A stretch of 41,788 bases of DNA from Nocardia miyunensis NBRC 108239 (GCF_001613065.1 NZ_BDBQ01000117.1:1-41788); one strand, 5' to 3'. Counted from the stretch's first letter, positions 1 through 8,818 are shown. Program-made: numbers and translations. The notes: generated by a model from the sequence alone, not told the origin.

Positions 1-23
1 CTAGGTCGCCGACCATCCATCCG

Positions 24-61
24 GTGACAGATACAACCTGCAAGTGACCAGCTACAACCTG
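24..61. repeat. Two direct repeats inside an inverted repeat
   Basis: The unit GTGAC(C)AG(A/C)TACAACCTG occurs at 24-40 and again at 44-61. The copies are 20-21 bp apart, about two helical turns, and differ by one substitution and one inserted base. CCGGTGAC at 21-28 and GTCACCGG at 64-71 form a perfect inverted repeat around the pair. The arrangement suits a protein that binds one face of the helix. No regulator gene is visible in the window, so an operator role is inference. Confidence 0.45.
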
Positions 62-200
62 TCGTCACCGGACATCGGCCGACCCGACATGCCCCATGAC
101 GAAATATATTACTACACAAGATAATTCGATCTTATTGAGGACGAATTACCACAGCGCCGCAGCAGCTGTCACCGATCACCGACCCATGACAGCCCAACCT

Positions 201-238
201 CACACCACCTACAGTCAATATTGACTGTAGGTGGTGTG
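201..238. promoter_or_regulatory. Perfect 38-bp palindrome, probable operator
   Basis: The two 19-base arms are exact reverse complements with no spacer; each reads CACACCACCTACAGTCAAT in its own direction. The palindrome starts 176 bp and ends 139 bp upstream of the fadA start. Its centre is AT-rich, it has no T-run, and it is not preceded by a gene, so a terminator is less likely than an operator. TTGACT inside the right arm could be a -35 box, so a bound protein would block the promoter. A TetR- or GntR-type repressor is typical for such sites near beta-oxidation genes, but none is encoded here. Confidence 0.65.
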
Positions 239-249
239 CTGCGTTACCT
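221..249 (+). promoter_or_regulatory. Possible fadA promoter
   Basis: TTGACT at 221-226 and TTACCT at 244-249 are separated by 17 bp, the standard spacing for a housekeeping-type promoter. The -35 box is part of the 38-bp palindrome. The -10 box is a poor match, so this is a weak prediction made plausible by position. It would give a 5' leader of roughly 120 nt before fadA. Confidence 0.3.
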
Positions 250-376
250 TCAGCTGACACCGCGCGAGCGCGGGAGCGCATGACTTATCACCAAGTGATT
301 GATCGTTCGACTGTCCGAGCCACCATCACGGCCGGAGAACGCCCACAGATAGGGCCGCAGACAATGAGGAGCGCCG

Positions 377-1585
377 ATGCCGAACGAGGCCATCGTGTAC
401 GAGGCGATTCGCACCCCCCGAGGTAAGGGGAAGAACGGATCGCTGCACAGTGTCAAGCCGATCGACCTCGTAGTCGGCCTGATCAATGAACTGAAGGTTC
501 GCTTCCCCGATCTCGATCCGGCTGGTATCGACGACCTCGTTCTGGGCGTCGTCACGCCGGTGGGCGATCAGGGAGGCAATATCGCGAAGGCAGCCGCACT
601 GGCCGCCGGATTGCCGAATACTGTTGCGGGAGTTCAGGTCAACCGATACTGCGCCTCTGGCCTGGAGGCGACCAATCTAGCCGCTCAGAAGGTGCGTTCC
701 GGATTCGAGAATCTGGTTCTGGCCGGTGGGGTCGAGTCCATGTCGCGTGTTCCGATCGGTACCGACGGCGGGCCGTTGTTCAACGATCCGGCCACCGCCT
801 ACGATCTCCACTTCGTCCCGCAGGGCGTAGGCGCCGACCTCATCGCGACGATCGAGGGGTTCAGCCGCGCCGACGTCGACGCCTACGCCGTCCGGTCCCA
901 GCAGCGTGCGGAATCTGCTTGGGTTGGTGGGTATTTCACGAAGTCGGTGGTTCCGGTCAAGGATTTCAACGGTGTCACCGTGCTCGACCAGGACGAACAT
1001 CGACGCCCGGCGACGACGATCGAGTCGCTGGCAGCACTGAAGCCGTCGTTCGCCAAGCTCGGAGCCGCCGGCTTCGATGCGGTTGCGCTGCAGAAGTATC
1101 CCTCCGTCGAGCGGATCGACCACGTCCACCACGGTGGTAACAGCTCCGGAATCGTCGACGGCGCCGCACTGGTTCTGATCGGAAACGAAGGAGCGGCCAC
1201 GCAGTTCGGACTCACGCCCAGGGCGCGCATCGTGGCAACCGCGGTATCGGGCGCCGACCCGACGATCATGCTGACAGGACCGCGTCCGGCCACCGAGAAG
1301 GTGCTCGCCCGGGCGGGTCTGAGCATCGACGACATCGACCTTTTCGAGTTGAACGAGGCCTTCGCCTCGGTGGTTCTGAAGTTCCAGAAGGATCTGGGCA
1401 TTCCCGACGAGAAGCTGAACGTCAACGGTGGCGCGATCGCTATGGGGCACCCGCTCGGCGCCACCGGGGCCATGCTCGTGGGCACTGTGATCGACGAGCT
1501 GGAACGACGCGGAGATCGCCGTGCACTGGTCACGCTGTGCGTCGGCGGCGGTATCGGAATCGCGACCATCATCGAACGCCTCTGA
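377..1585 (+). CDS. fadA: Acetyl-CoA acyltransferase (thiolase), FadA
   Basis: FadA is the beta subunit of the fatty-acid oxidation complex. It cleaves 3-ketoacyl-CoA with CoA to acetyl-CoA and a shortened acyl-CoA in the cytoplasm. The 402-residue length matches mycobacterial FadA (about 403). All catalytic residues of the degradative thiolase family are visible: nucleophile C92 in NRYCASG, H358 in GGAIAMGHPLG, and C388 in LCVGGG. The start ATG follows a clear AGGAG six bases upstream. The next gene, fadB, begins 19 nt after the stop, so the two form an operon like the mycobacterial trifunctional enzyme pair. Control through the upstream palindrome is likely. Function is well supported by family; chain-length preference cannot be read. 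Confidence 0.95.
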   Translation: MPNEAIVYEAIRTPRGKGKNGSLHSVKPIDLVVGLINELKVRFPDLDPAGIDDLVLGVVTPVGDQGGNIAKAAALAAGLPNTVAGVQVNRYCASGLEATNLAAQKVRSGFENLVLAGGVESMSRVPIGTDGGPLFNDPATAYDLHFVPQGVGADLIATIEGFSRADVDAYAVRSQQRAESAWVGGYFTKSVVPVKDFNGVTVLDQDEHRRPATTIESLAALKPSFAKLGAAGFDAVALQKYPSVERIDHVHHGGNSSGIVDGAALVLIGNEGAATQFGLTPRARIVATAVSGADPTIMLTGPRPATEKVLARAGLSIDDIDLFELNEAFASVVLKFQKDLGIPDEKLNVNGGAIAMGHPLGATGAMLVGTVIDELERRGDRRALVTLCVGGGIGIATIIERL

Positions 1586-1604
1586 GCTGGAACGGAACTC
1601 TGCA

Positions 1605-3770
1605 ATGAAGCAACCACAGGTAATCGGCTGGCAGCGAGACTCGGACGACATCGTGGTCCTGACCCTCGACGATCCAGCCGCGGCGGCCAACACGATGAAC
1701 AACGAGTTCCTCGAATCACTGACCGCAGTGGTCGATCGACTCGAGACCGAGCGCGACTCGCTCCGCGGCATCGTTCTGACCTCGGCGAAGAAGACATTTT
1801 TCGCGGGCGGCAACCTCGACGACCTGATCGCCGCGACACCCGCCGACGCACAGCACTTCACCGATTTCTGCAACAGCCTGAAACGACAGCTGCGCCGGCT
1901 CGAGACATTGGGCAGGCCCGTTGTGGCTGCCATCAACGGCGCCGCGCTCGGCGGCGGACTCGAGCTCGCACTCGCGACACATCACCGGATCGCCTGCGCA
2001 CGAGGCGTAGTCGTCGGACTGCCCGAGGTCGGGCTGGGACTGCTGCCCGCGGTCGGCGGAGTCACGCGCACCGTGCGCATACTCGGCCTGCAGCGTGCGC
2101 TGAGCGAGGTTCTGCTGTCCGGCACGCGGTTCAAACCAGAGAAAGCGTTGCAGCTCGGACTGATTCACCGGATCGTCGACACGGTCGAGGAGTTGGTCCC
2201 GGCCGCCAAGGCATGGATCGAGGCGAATCCGGATGCCGGCCAGCCATGGGACGCCAAGGGCTACCTGATTCCCGGCGGCTCCCCCGCCGATCCCGAACTG
2301 GCGACCCAGCTTCCGATCCTGACCGCGGCCCTGCACAGCCGGTCGAAGGGTGCTCCGCTACCGGCACCGCGTGCCATCCTGGCCGCGGCGGTCGAGGGCG
2401 CACAGGTCGACTTCGAGTCGGCCGCACTGATCGAGACCCGCTATTTCATACCGTTGGTCACCGGCCAGATCGCGAAGAACATGATCCAGTCGGCATTCTT
2501 CGATATCCAGACCGTGCATGGGGGCGCCAGCCGTCCCGCGGACGAGCCGGCCTTCGCCGCGAAGAAAGTCGGTATCCTCGGCGCCGGAATGATGGGCGCC
2601 GCGCTGGCGTACGTGTGCGCGCGGGCAGGGCTTCCGGTGGTCCTCAAGGACGTCACTGCGGAATCGGCGGTGCGCGGCAAGGGATATGCAGAGGCGTTGG
2701 AGGCCAAGGCACTGGCCCGCGGCACAACGACCGAAGCGAAATCGAAGGAACTCCTCGACCGCATCGTTCCGACCGCCGATAGCGCCGACTTCGAAGGCGT
2801 GGACTTCGTCGTGGAGGCGGTATTCGAGGACGTCGAGATCAAACAGCGTGTGTTCCAGGAGATTCAGGATATCGTCACCCCCGACGCGGTGCTGGGATCC
2901 AATACCTCCACACTGCCGATCGGCACGCTGGCCGAGGGCGTGAATCGGCAGCAGGACTTCATCGGCATCCATTTCTTCTCTCCCGTCGACAAGATGCCGC
3001 TGGTCGAGATCATCACCGGTAAGAACACCTCCCGGCAGACCTTGGCGAAGGTTTTCGATTTCACCCAGCAGATCGGCAAGGTCCCGATCGTCGTGGGCGA
3101 CAGCCGCGGCTTCTTCACCAGCCGAGTGATCATGACCTTTCTGGACGAGGCCGTCGCCGCGGTCGGCGAAGGCGTCACTCCGGCGCTGATCGAGCAGGCC
3201 GGTGCGCAGGCCGGATACCCCGCTCCGCCACTGCAACTCATGGATGAACTGACCCTCACGCTGCCGCGTAAGATCCGCCAGGAGAAATGCGCCGCGATCG
3301 AGGCCGCCGGTGGACGATGGACGGCGCACGGCTCCGAAGCGGTCATCGACACCATGATCGACGCATACGATCGCAAGGGTCGCTCGACCGGTGGTGGCTT
3401 CTACGACTACGACGAATCAGGTAAGCGCATCGGCCTATGGGCCGGGTTGCGTTCCGCCTTCGGCGCGGGCGCCAACGACATCCCCCTGCGAGATCTACAG
3501 GACCGGATGCTGTTCGCCGAAGCGTTGGAAACCGTGCGATGCTTCGACGAGGGCGTTTTGACCTCCGTTGCCGACGCCAATATCGGGTCGCTGTACGGAA
3601 TCGGCTTTCCGGCCTGGACCGGCGGGGTGCTTCAGTACATCAACGGCTACGACGGCGGGCTGACCGGTTTCGTCTCGCGGGCACGGGAACTGGCCGACCG
3701 CTATGGTGATCGCTTCACGCCGCCGGACTCGCTGCTGGCCAAGGCATCGCGCGGCGAGACATACCGCTGA
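1605..3770 (+). CDS. fadB: 3-hydroxyacyl-CoA dehydrogenase / enoyl-CoA hydratase, FadB
   Basis: FadB is the alpha subunit of the beta-oxidation complex, hydrating enoyl-CoA and then oxidising 3-hydroxyacyl-CoA with NAD+. Residues 1 to about 200 form a crotonase domain with the oxyanion-hole motif FFAGGNL and both acid residues, E120 (GGGLEL) and E141 (PEVGLGLLP). The dehydrogenase begins near 320 with the Rossmann motif GAGMMG (326-331) and has the catalytic pair H456 (HFFSP) and E468. C-terminal dehydrogenase domains follow. The frame is open from 1521, but the ATG at 1605 gives 721 residues, matching mycobacterial FadB (about 720), and avoids overlap with fadA. The ribosome binding site is weak (GGAACGGAAC), so coupling to fadA is probable. 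Confidence 0.95.
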   Translation: MKQPQVIGWQRDSDDIVVLTLDDPAAAANTMNNEFLESLTAVVDRLETERDSLRGIVLTSAKKTFFAGGNLDDLIAATPADAQHFTDFCNSLKRQLRRLETLGRPVVAAINGAALGGGLELALATHHRIACARGVVVGLPEVGLGLLPAVGGVTRTVRILGLQRALSEVLLSGTRFKPEKALQLGLIHRIVDTVEELVPAAKAWIEANPDAGQPWDAKGYLIPGGSPADPELATQLPILTAALHSRSKGAPLPAPRAILAAAVEGAQVDFESAALIETRYFIPLVTGQIAKNMIQSAFFDIQTVHGGASRPADEPAFAAKKVGILGAGMMGAALAYVCARAGLPVVLKDVTAESAVRGKGYAEALEAKALARGTTTEAKSKELLDRIVPTADSADFEGVDFVVEAVFEDVEIKQRVFQEIQDIVTPDAVLGSNTSTLPIGTLAEGVNRQQDFIGIHFFSPVDKMPLVEIITGKNTSRQTLAKVFDFTQQIGKVPIVVGDSRGFFTSRVIMTFLDEAVAAVGEGVTPALIEQAGAQAGYPAPPLQLMDELTLTLPRKIRQEKCAAIEAAGGRWTAHGSEAVIDTMIDAYDRKGRSTGGGFYDYDESGKRIGLWAGLRSAFGAGANDIPLRDLQDRMLFAEALETVRCFDEGVLTSVADANIGSLYGIGFPAWTGGVLQYINGYDGGLTGFVSRARELADRYGDRFTPPDSLLAKASRGETYR

Positions 3771-3781
3771 TGCGACCCTTT

Positions 3782-3823
3782 CGGCCGACGGGACACCCGG
3801 TCCGCTGGGTGTCCCGTCGGCCG
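3782..3823. terminator. Bidirectional terminator between fadB and pknK
   Basis: A perfect 17-bp stem (CGGCCGACGGGACACCC at 3782-3798 with its complement at 3807-3823) encloses an 8-nt loop. It starts 11 nt after the fadB stop and ends 54 nt before the stop of the convergent kinase gene, so it can serve both. There is no long T-run, which is usual for actinobacterial terminators. Confidence 0.85.
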
Positions 3824-3877
3824 TAACATTGTGTGGCAGGTAGGCCGGACCGGATCCGCGCTCGCCTCGACGTTCTA

Positions 3878-6800
3878 CTACGACAACACCGCGTCGAGGA
3901 ATGCCTCGGGCAGCGTGGACCCGCGCTCGGTGTCGCGCGCGACGCGTTCGAGGATCGCGAGCACTCCTGGGTCGCCGTAGCGGAGCAGACCGATCAGCGA
4001 TCGTTCCGCGCACATCCGTGCGCACGGCAGCAGGATCCGCTCGGCCTGTTCCGTCTCGCCTGCCGCGGCGAGACAGGCGACCAGCAGCAGGTTGGCCTGC
4101 AACAGCGCCCTGGGCCGACCTTGTCCGGCGATGCGGTCCACGCGGGCTCGCGCGAGCATACCTGCCTCGGCCGTAGCTGTGATCGACTGCCGCGCAAGCA
4201 ACTCCCGGATCACCGAGTCCTGCTCCAGTTCCGCCGTCACCAGCTCTATCCCGTTCCCGGCTTCGCCCGAGCCGGGCCGTGCGGAGCCCTCGTCCGAATC
4301 GCGTTCGGCGGGAACGGGTATCCCGGTCCGGATGCTCTCGTTCACGATGCGGGCCGCCAGCCGGGGCAAGGACAGCGCGGTAGCGAGGCGCAAGCCGTCC
4401 GACAGGCGCTGCCGGGCGCCGTCGAGATCCCCGCGCAACGCTTTGATCCGTGCGCCCGTGCCGAATGTGGCAAGCATGGAATCGACGATGCCGCCCTCCT
4501 GACCGAGTTCATATCCTTCGTCGAGCAGACGTTCCGCGGCATCGATATCGCCCATGTCGAACAGGAGGTCGCCCAGCAGGGCGCTGGCGATCCGCGCCGC
4601 GTGCAACCGTCCGCCACGGCTCTGCCTCGCGATGCGCACCGCGTTACGGAAGTACTCCTCGGCAGCGGCGATATCGAGCTCCTCGTTCGCCGCGATGCCG
4701 TCGAAGCTGTAGCCGTACATGACACTGAACGGCCCACGCGTGTGCCGATGATAGTCGGCCGCCCACTGCTGCCTTCGATGCACCGCCGCGAAATCGAAGC
4801 GGTAGATCGCGTCGAAGGCGTCCATATCGGCCGCGGTGCTGACGACCCAAGGATGCAGTATGTCCGGCCGGGCCAACGCATCGGCCACCAGTTCGCGCAC
4901 TCCACCGACACGGTCACCAGACACGCGCACGGCGGCCTCGACCACGGCGGCCTCGATCTCCAGGCTCTCGTCCCGCTCGCGGCCATCACAGCGAAGTAGT
5001 GAACGCACATGCGCCAAAGCGGAATTCGCGGTGTCACGACGTTGCAGGAGCAGGCTGGACCATACCACCGCGAGTTGCAGGCGCGGACTCGACGACACCG
5101 CGGACACCGGCAGCTTCCCGATCACCGCGAGCAGTGTCGACATCTGCGACTGCTCGAGCAACCGCGTGCCGTCACGCTCCACCATGTCCACAGCCCATCT
5201 CTGGTCACTGGCCGCCAGCGCGTGCTCGACCGCCTCGCGAAGGAGTCGCTCGTGCGAGAACCACCGGGCTGCGGCGCGATGCAGGTCCGCGATCCATTCC
5301 GGATGATCACGCTCGAGCCGCCGGCGCAGGAACTCGGCGAAAAGATGGTGATACCGGAACCACTCCCGATCCACGTCGACTCTGCTGAGGAACAGGTCAC
5401 GGGCCTCGACCTCCTCCAGTAATGCGGTGCCATCCGGCATTCCGGACAATGCCGAGGCCAGGCCGCCCGACAAGCGATCGGTGATCGAGGTGCGCAGCAC
5501 GAATTCGAGCATCCGCGGTTCCAGCCCGTCGAGCACGTTCTCGGCCAGAAAGTCACCGATGGCGTGGTGGCGGCCCGACATGTTGCCGATCAGGTCGCTG
5601 GGATCCTCGGCGGTCCGCAGCGAGAGCGATGCCAGCTGTAATGCGGCCACCCAGCCTTCGGTCGACTCGGTCAAGTGGGCGATGTCGGCGGGGTCCAGTG
5701 CCAGCCCGCCCGCACCCGCGAGGAACGAGCGTGCTTCGGAAACGTTGAATCGCAAGGTGTTCGAGTCGATCTCGACGAGTTCGTCGTGAACTCGCATACT
5801 GCTCAACGGCAGACCGGTCCGGTTGCGACTGGTGACGATCACCTGGAGGTGATGGCACCCCCGATCGAACAGGTAGGTGAGCGCCGATCTGGTGGCGGCG
5901 TCGGTGACTCGGTGCCAGTCGTCGATGATCATCGCGACCGGTTCTGCCGTGGAGTGGATCTCATCGACCAGGGCGGAGAGCACATAGGGCGACGCGTCGC
6001 CGCCGTGCAGTTCGAGCATCTGCTCGAGCTTTTCGGTCAGCTCGGGTGACACCGGCCGCAGGGCCTCGATCAGATGCGCCAGGAACCACAGCACGTTGTT
6101 GTCGTCCTGGTCGACACTCAACCATGCGACACGCACATTCTCCCGCCCGAGGATGTCACGCCACTGAGCGGCCAGCGTGCTCTTGCCGAATCCGGCCGGC
6201 GCGTGGATCACGATCAGTCGCCGGCGCTGCCCGGCTCGGAGCAAATCGAACAGGCGCTGCCGCACGACCATGGGACGTGCCGGCGTCGGCGGCCGGAATT
6301 TGGTCGACGCGGCGGGTGGTGTGCACAGCGCGGAGGACCTGCGGCTCGAGCCGGTGGCGCCTATGGTGAACCGCGGCGGCCCGATCGCCCGGATGGTCGA
6401 ATTCTTTTCCGCTCCTTCATTTTTCGCTTCGACGGGAAGAACCATTCGATCGGCGGGAAGATGGTGGCGGAGCTGGCTCACGCACAGTTCGTCGCCGAAT
6501 TCCGCGGCCGAGAGCTGCCGGTCCCCCGGATCGTCCGACATGGCCCGTTCGATCACGCTACCGACGTCTTTCGGGATTTCGAGTGCATGCAAGTCGGGCA
6601 GCGGCTCGGAGGTGATGCGCAGAAACTGGGAAACGAGCTTCTCCCCGGTCCGGCGCTCGAAAGCGGCATGCCCAGTGATCAGGCAGAACAGCGTCGACCC
6701 GAGGCTGTACACGTCCGAGGCGACGGTCGGCGGGGAACCTCGGAGCACCTCCGGCGCGGTGAACGCGGGTGATCCGGTGATGACCCCGGTGGTCGTGACG

Positions 6801-7330
6801 AAGCCGCCGGATACGTGCGCGATGCCGAAGTCGGTGAGTTCAGCTTCACCGAACTCGTTCAACAGGATGTTTCCGGGTTTGACATCACGGTGCAGTACCC
6901 CCGAGCGATGGACCGTTTCCAGGGCGCCCGCGGTCTTGATCACAGCCCGGACGGCATCGCTCCACGGCAGTGGCCCACTGCCTTCGATCTTTTCCCGGAA
7001 GGACTTCTGCGGATGGTACGGCATGACTATGTAGGGTCGCCCCGCCGAGAGCGCACCGCTGAACAGAATGCTGACGATATTCGGGTGTCCCGAGAGCTTG
7101 GCCATGGCCCGTTGCTCACGCAAGAACCGCGAGAGGTTCTCCGAGTCCAGTTCCGCGGTGAGTACCTTCACCGCCACGGTCCGATCCAATGCCGGCTGCT
7201 CGCAGCGATACACCACTCCGAAGCCGCCGTTCCCGATCGGGGTGACGCCCTCGAAACCTGCCGACTCCAATTCCGAGGCAATGCTTTCGGCGAGATCATG
7301 GCGGGTCCGCTGCGGATCGAAGCTGACCAT
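3878..7330 (-). CDS. pknK: PknK-type Ser/Thr kinase with MalT-like ATPase regulator region
   Basis: This is a cytoplasmic signalling protein of 1150 residues. Residues about 25-280 are a Hanks-type kinase with glycine loop GNGGFG (33-38), K55, HRD at 147-149, DFG at 167-169, and a TTT activation-loop cluster at 179-181. Residues about 345-700 are a MalT/STAND-type ATPase with Walker A APAGFGKS (377-384) and Walker B AMIIDD. The rest is helical repeat sequence. No C-terminal LuxR helix-turn-helix is seen. From memory, order and local sequence closely match M. tuberculosis PknK (1110 residues), which phosphorylates regulators. The frame is open to 7675, but the ATG at 7330 matches the PknK start, follows GGGAGATGGGG, and avoids the flavin reductase gene. 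Confidence 0.9.
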   Translation of the reverse strand: MVSFDPQRTRHDLAESIASELESAGFEGVTPIGNGGFGVVYRCEQPALDRTVAVKVLTAELDSENLSRFLREQRAMAKLSGHPNIVSILFSGALSAGRPYIVMPYHPQKSFREKIEGSGPLPWSDAVRAVIKTAGALETVHRSGVLHRDVKPGNILLNEFGEAELTDFGIAHVSGGFVTTTGVITGSPAFTAPEVLRGSPPTVASDVYSLGSTLFCLITGHAAFERRTGEKLVSQFLRITSEPLPDLHALEIPKDVGSVIERAMSDDPGDRQLSAAEFGDELCVSQLRHHLPADRMVLPVEAKNEGAEKNSTIRAIGPPRFTIGATGSSRRSSALCTPPAASTKFRPPTPARPMVVRQRLFDLLRAGQRRRLIVIHAPAGFGKSTLAAQWRDILGRENVRVAWLSVDQDDNNVLWFLAHLIEALRPVSPELTEKLEQMLELHGGDASPYVLSALVDEIHSTAEPVAMIIDDWHRVTDAATRSALTYLFDRGCHHLQVIVTSRNRTGLPLSSMRVHDELVEIDSNTLRFNVSEARSFLAGAGGLALDPADIAHLTESTEGWVAALQLASLSLRTAEDPSDLIGNMSGRHHAIGDFLAENVLDGLEPRMLEFVLRTSITDRLSGGLASALSGMPDGTALLEEVEARDLFLSRVDVDREWFRYHHLFAEFLRRRLERDHPEWIADLHRAAARWFSHERLLREAVEHALAASDQRWAVDMVERDGTRLLEQSQMSTLLAVIGKLPVSAVSSSPRLQLAVVWSSLLLQRRDTANSALAHVRSLLRCDGRERDESLEIEAAVVEAAVRVSGDRVGGVRELVADALARPDILHPWVVSTAADMDAFDAIYRFDFAAVHRRQQWAADYHRHTRGPFSVMYGYSFDGIAANEELDIAAAEEYFRNAVRIARQSRGGRLHAARIASALLGDLLFDMGDIDAAERLLDEGYELGQEGGIVDSMLATFGTGARIKALRGDLDGARQRLSDGLRLATALSLPRLAARIVNESIRTGIPVPAERDSDEGSARPGSGEAGNGIELVTAELEQDSVIRELLARQSITATAEAGMLARARVDRIAGQGRPRALLQANLLLVACLAAAGETEQAERILLPCARMCAERSLIGLLRYGDPGVLAILERVARDTERGSTLPEAFLDAVLS

Positions 7331-7512
7331 CGATCGGCCCCATCTCCCGACATCCACCCGCGTCGCACGAGACCGGAAATTGCTCATCGCACCGGCAGCC
7401 GTCCGGTCCGCCTGCTGGCGTATTACCAGCATACCGCGCGTAGCCTGGTCGGCTCGGGCGATCGAGACGACTCCGGAAGCCTGACGCGGCGTGAACATGG
7501 CAGCCGGATCCG

Positions 7513-8067
7513 CTACTCGCCCAGCGGGATCGCGGCGGAGTATGTGCCTTTGTGATACAGCAACGGCGCGTACGCCTGTTCGCCGTCGTCGTCCCAGTAC
7601 ACGCGCACGACACGGCAAACGACCAATACCGAATCGCCGGCCGGAATCAGCTGTTGTACGTGGGCATGGATCCACGTGGGGGTGCCATGCAGCACCGGCT
7701 CCCCTGTATCCAGCGGCGACCAGAGCGATTCATCGGCGAACCGCTGATCGGCTGTCTGCGAGAACCGCTTCGCGAGATGGAGCTGGTGTGTGCCGAGCAA
7801 ATGGACGACTACCGCCTCCGCTGCCTGCAGTGCACCGATGCTCGACGAGGTGCAGGTGATATTGAACGACACCAGCGGCGGATCCAACGACAGCGAGGCG
7901 AACGAGGTCGCCGTGAAGCCAACCGGGCCGCTGCGTGAGTTCAGCGTGACGATCGTGACGCCGGCCGGATGACGACGCAATGCGGCACGGTATTCGTGTG
8001 CGCTGACATTGCGGAACTGTTCCGGGCGATTCGGCCGGCTCGCGGCCTCTTCGATCGAGCTCGACAT
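7513..8067 (-). CDS. Flavin reductase-like protein
   Basis: This 184-residue protein belongs to the DIM6/HpaC-type flavin reductase family, which supplies reduced FMN or FAD to a partner monooxygenase. Family signatures include RRHPAGVTIVT near residue 32, GFTATSFASLSLDPPLVSFN, the HLLGTHQ region, and LLYHKGTY at the C-terminus. The ATG at 8067 has an excellent AAGGAG; the longer open frame to 8625 is ignored. The upstream gene encodes a short luciferase-family protein, 56 nt away, so the two may form a two-component flavin-dependent oxygenase. The partner oxygenase looks incomplete, so the reductase may also serve another enzyme. Flavin preference is unknown. Confidence 0.85.
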   Translation of the reverse strand: MSSSIEEAASRPNRPEQFRNVSAHEYRAALRRHPAGVTIVTLNSRSGPVGFTATSFASLSLDPPLVSFNITCTSSSIGALQAAEAVVVHLLGTHQLHLAKRFSQTADQRFADESLWSPLDTGEPVLHGTPTWIHAHVQQLIPAGDSVLVVCRVVRVYWDDDGEQAYAPLLYHKGTYSAAIPLGE

Positions 8068-8123
8068 GGATTTCTCCTTAGTTCCGTCCACCGAGGTGGT
8101 GATGACCGGGATGGGCACGGCGG

Positions 8124-8738
8124 TCAGGCCGGCTGCCAGGCGTCCGCCGTCCGGCCGTCCCCGTACCGCATTGCTCGCCCGCGCACCGCCGCGACCTGCT
8201 CGGGGGACAGCGCCGCACCGATCGATCCGAGCCACGGCAGAGTTCGGAAAGCGATGTGTCCCAAGACCTCCGAGTTCGCCAGGGGCAGTATCGTGACACC
8301 GTCCGCGACGTGTACGGCGTGAATATCGGCAATCAGACCGGCCAAGCCCTCCGGTGTTCCGACGTACCGCAGCGAAGTCGGTATCGAAGGCCGTTGCAGC
8401 CGACTGTCCAGTCGGGCCAGTTCCCGGCGCGCGGCCGGCGCGTCGTGCGCGACCATCACTTCGACGTCGACCAGGACGATGACCGTACTCGGGTCGCGTC
8501 CTTCTCCGGTCGCGGCAGCCTTGAGCCGGGCCGTCTGTTGTTGTGCCGCAGTAAGATCGGGTGCCTGGATCCGCACGACAGACGACGGTTTCGACTCGGC
8601 GGCGGCCACGGTCAGGTTCAGCCATTCATCCGGGTCGCAGGAGTGCCCGTTGCTCACCGCCGCGGCATGGTGACCGACCGTGGTCAGCTCGAGTGCCACC
8701 CGCAACGGGGGTCTTGCCCCGATTGTCCAGCGCGACAT
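8124..8738 (-). CDS. Short luciferase-like (LLM) flavin-dependent protein
   Basis: The 204 residues resemble the C-terminal half of NtaA/DszA-type luciferase-like monooxygenases. The DPDEWLNL stretch, the LKAAATGEGRDPSTVIVLVDVEV stretch in parts, and YVGTPEGLAGLI with DGVTILPL near the end are typical. Full-length members are about 350-450 residues, so the N-terminal barrel half is missing. No frameshifted remnant of it was found upstream, where a hairpin and the aldehyde dehydrogenase gene lie. The ATG at 8738 is preceded by a modest AGGAATGGA. It could be a specialised short family member working with the adjacent flavin reductase, or a decayed enzyme. Family membership is moderately sure and function is open. 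Confidence 0.65.
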   Translation of the reverse strand: MSRWTIGARPPLRVALELTTVGHHAAAVSNGHSCDPDEWLNLTVAAAESKPSSVVRIQAPDLTAAQQQTARLKAAATGEGRDPSTVIVLVDVEVMVAHDAPAARRELARLDSRLQRPSIPTSLRYVGTPEGLAGLIADIHAVHVADGVTILPLANSEVLGHIAFRTLPWLGSIGAALSPEQVAAVRGRAMRYGDGRTADAWQPA

Positions 8739-8818
8739 ATTCGTTCCATTCCTGTCTTCGGGTCCGGCTGTCGTTGCCGACCGTGAACCGCTCGCCGCGA
8801 GCCCTCTCCACGTCCGGG

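Larger units (their letters stand above)
1..376. other. Regulatory region upstream of fadA, no gene
   Basis: No credible coding frame covers this stretch. It holds a pair of direct repeats (24-40 and 44-61) enclosed by an 8-bp inverted repeat (21-28 with 64-71). An AT-rich block at about 101-150 stands out in a GC-rich window. A perfect 38-bp palindrome lies at 201-238. A small inverted repeat, ATCAC-CAA-GTGAT, lies near 287-299. The left part may control a gene beyond the left edge, and the palindrome more likely controls fadA. This division is inferred from position. Confidence 0.6.

Noticed and set aside
677..1936. 419-codon minus-strand frame opposite fadA and fadB
   Set aside because: It lies antisense to a thiolase with intact catalytic residues. 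Its composition is Arg/Ser-rich, without a recognisable domain or ribosome site, as expected from high GC.
3833..4999. 388-codon plus-strand frame over the 3' end of pknK
   Set aside because: Antisense shadow; the opposite strand matches PknK to its end.
7331..7675. N-terminal extension of the PknK frame
   Set aside because: Composition is Arg-rich and unlike PknK; it would overlap the flavin reductase gene by over 160 nt, and the ATG at 7330 fits the family start.
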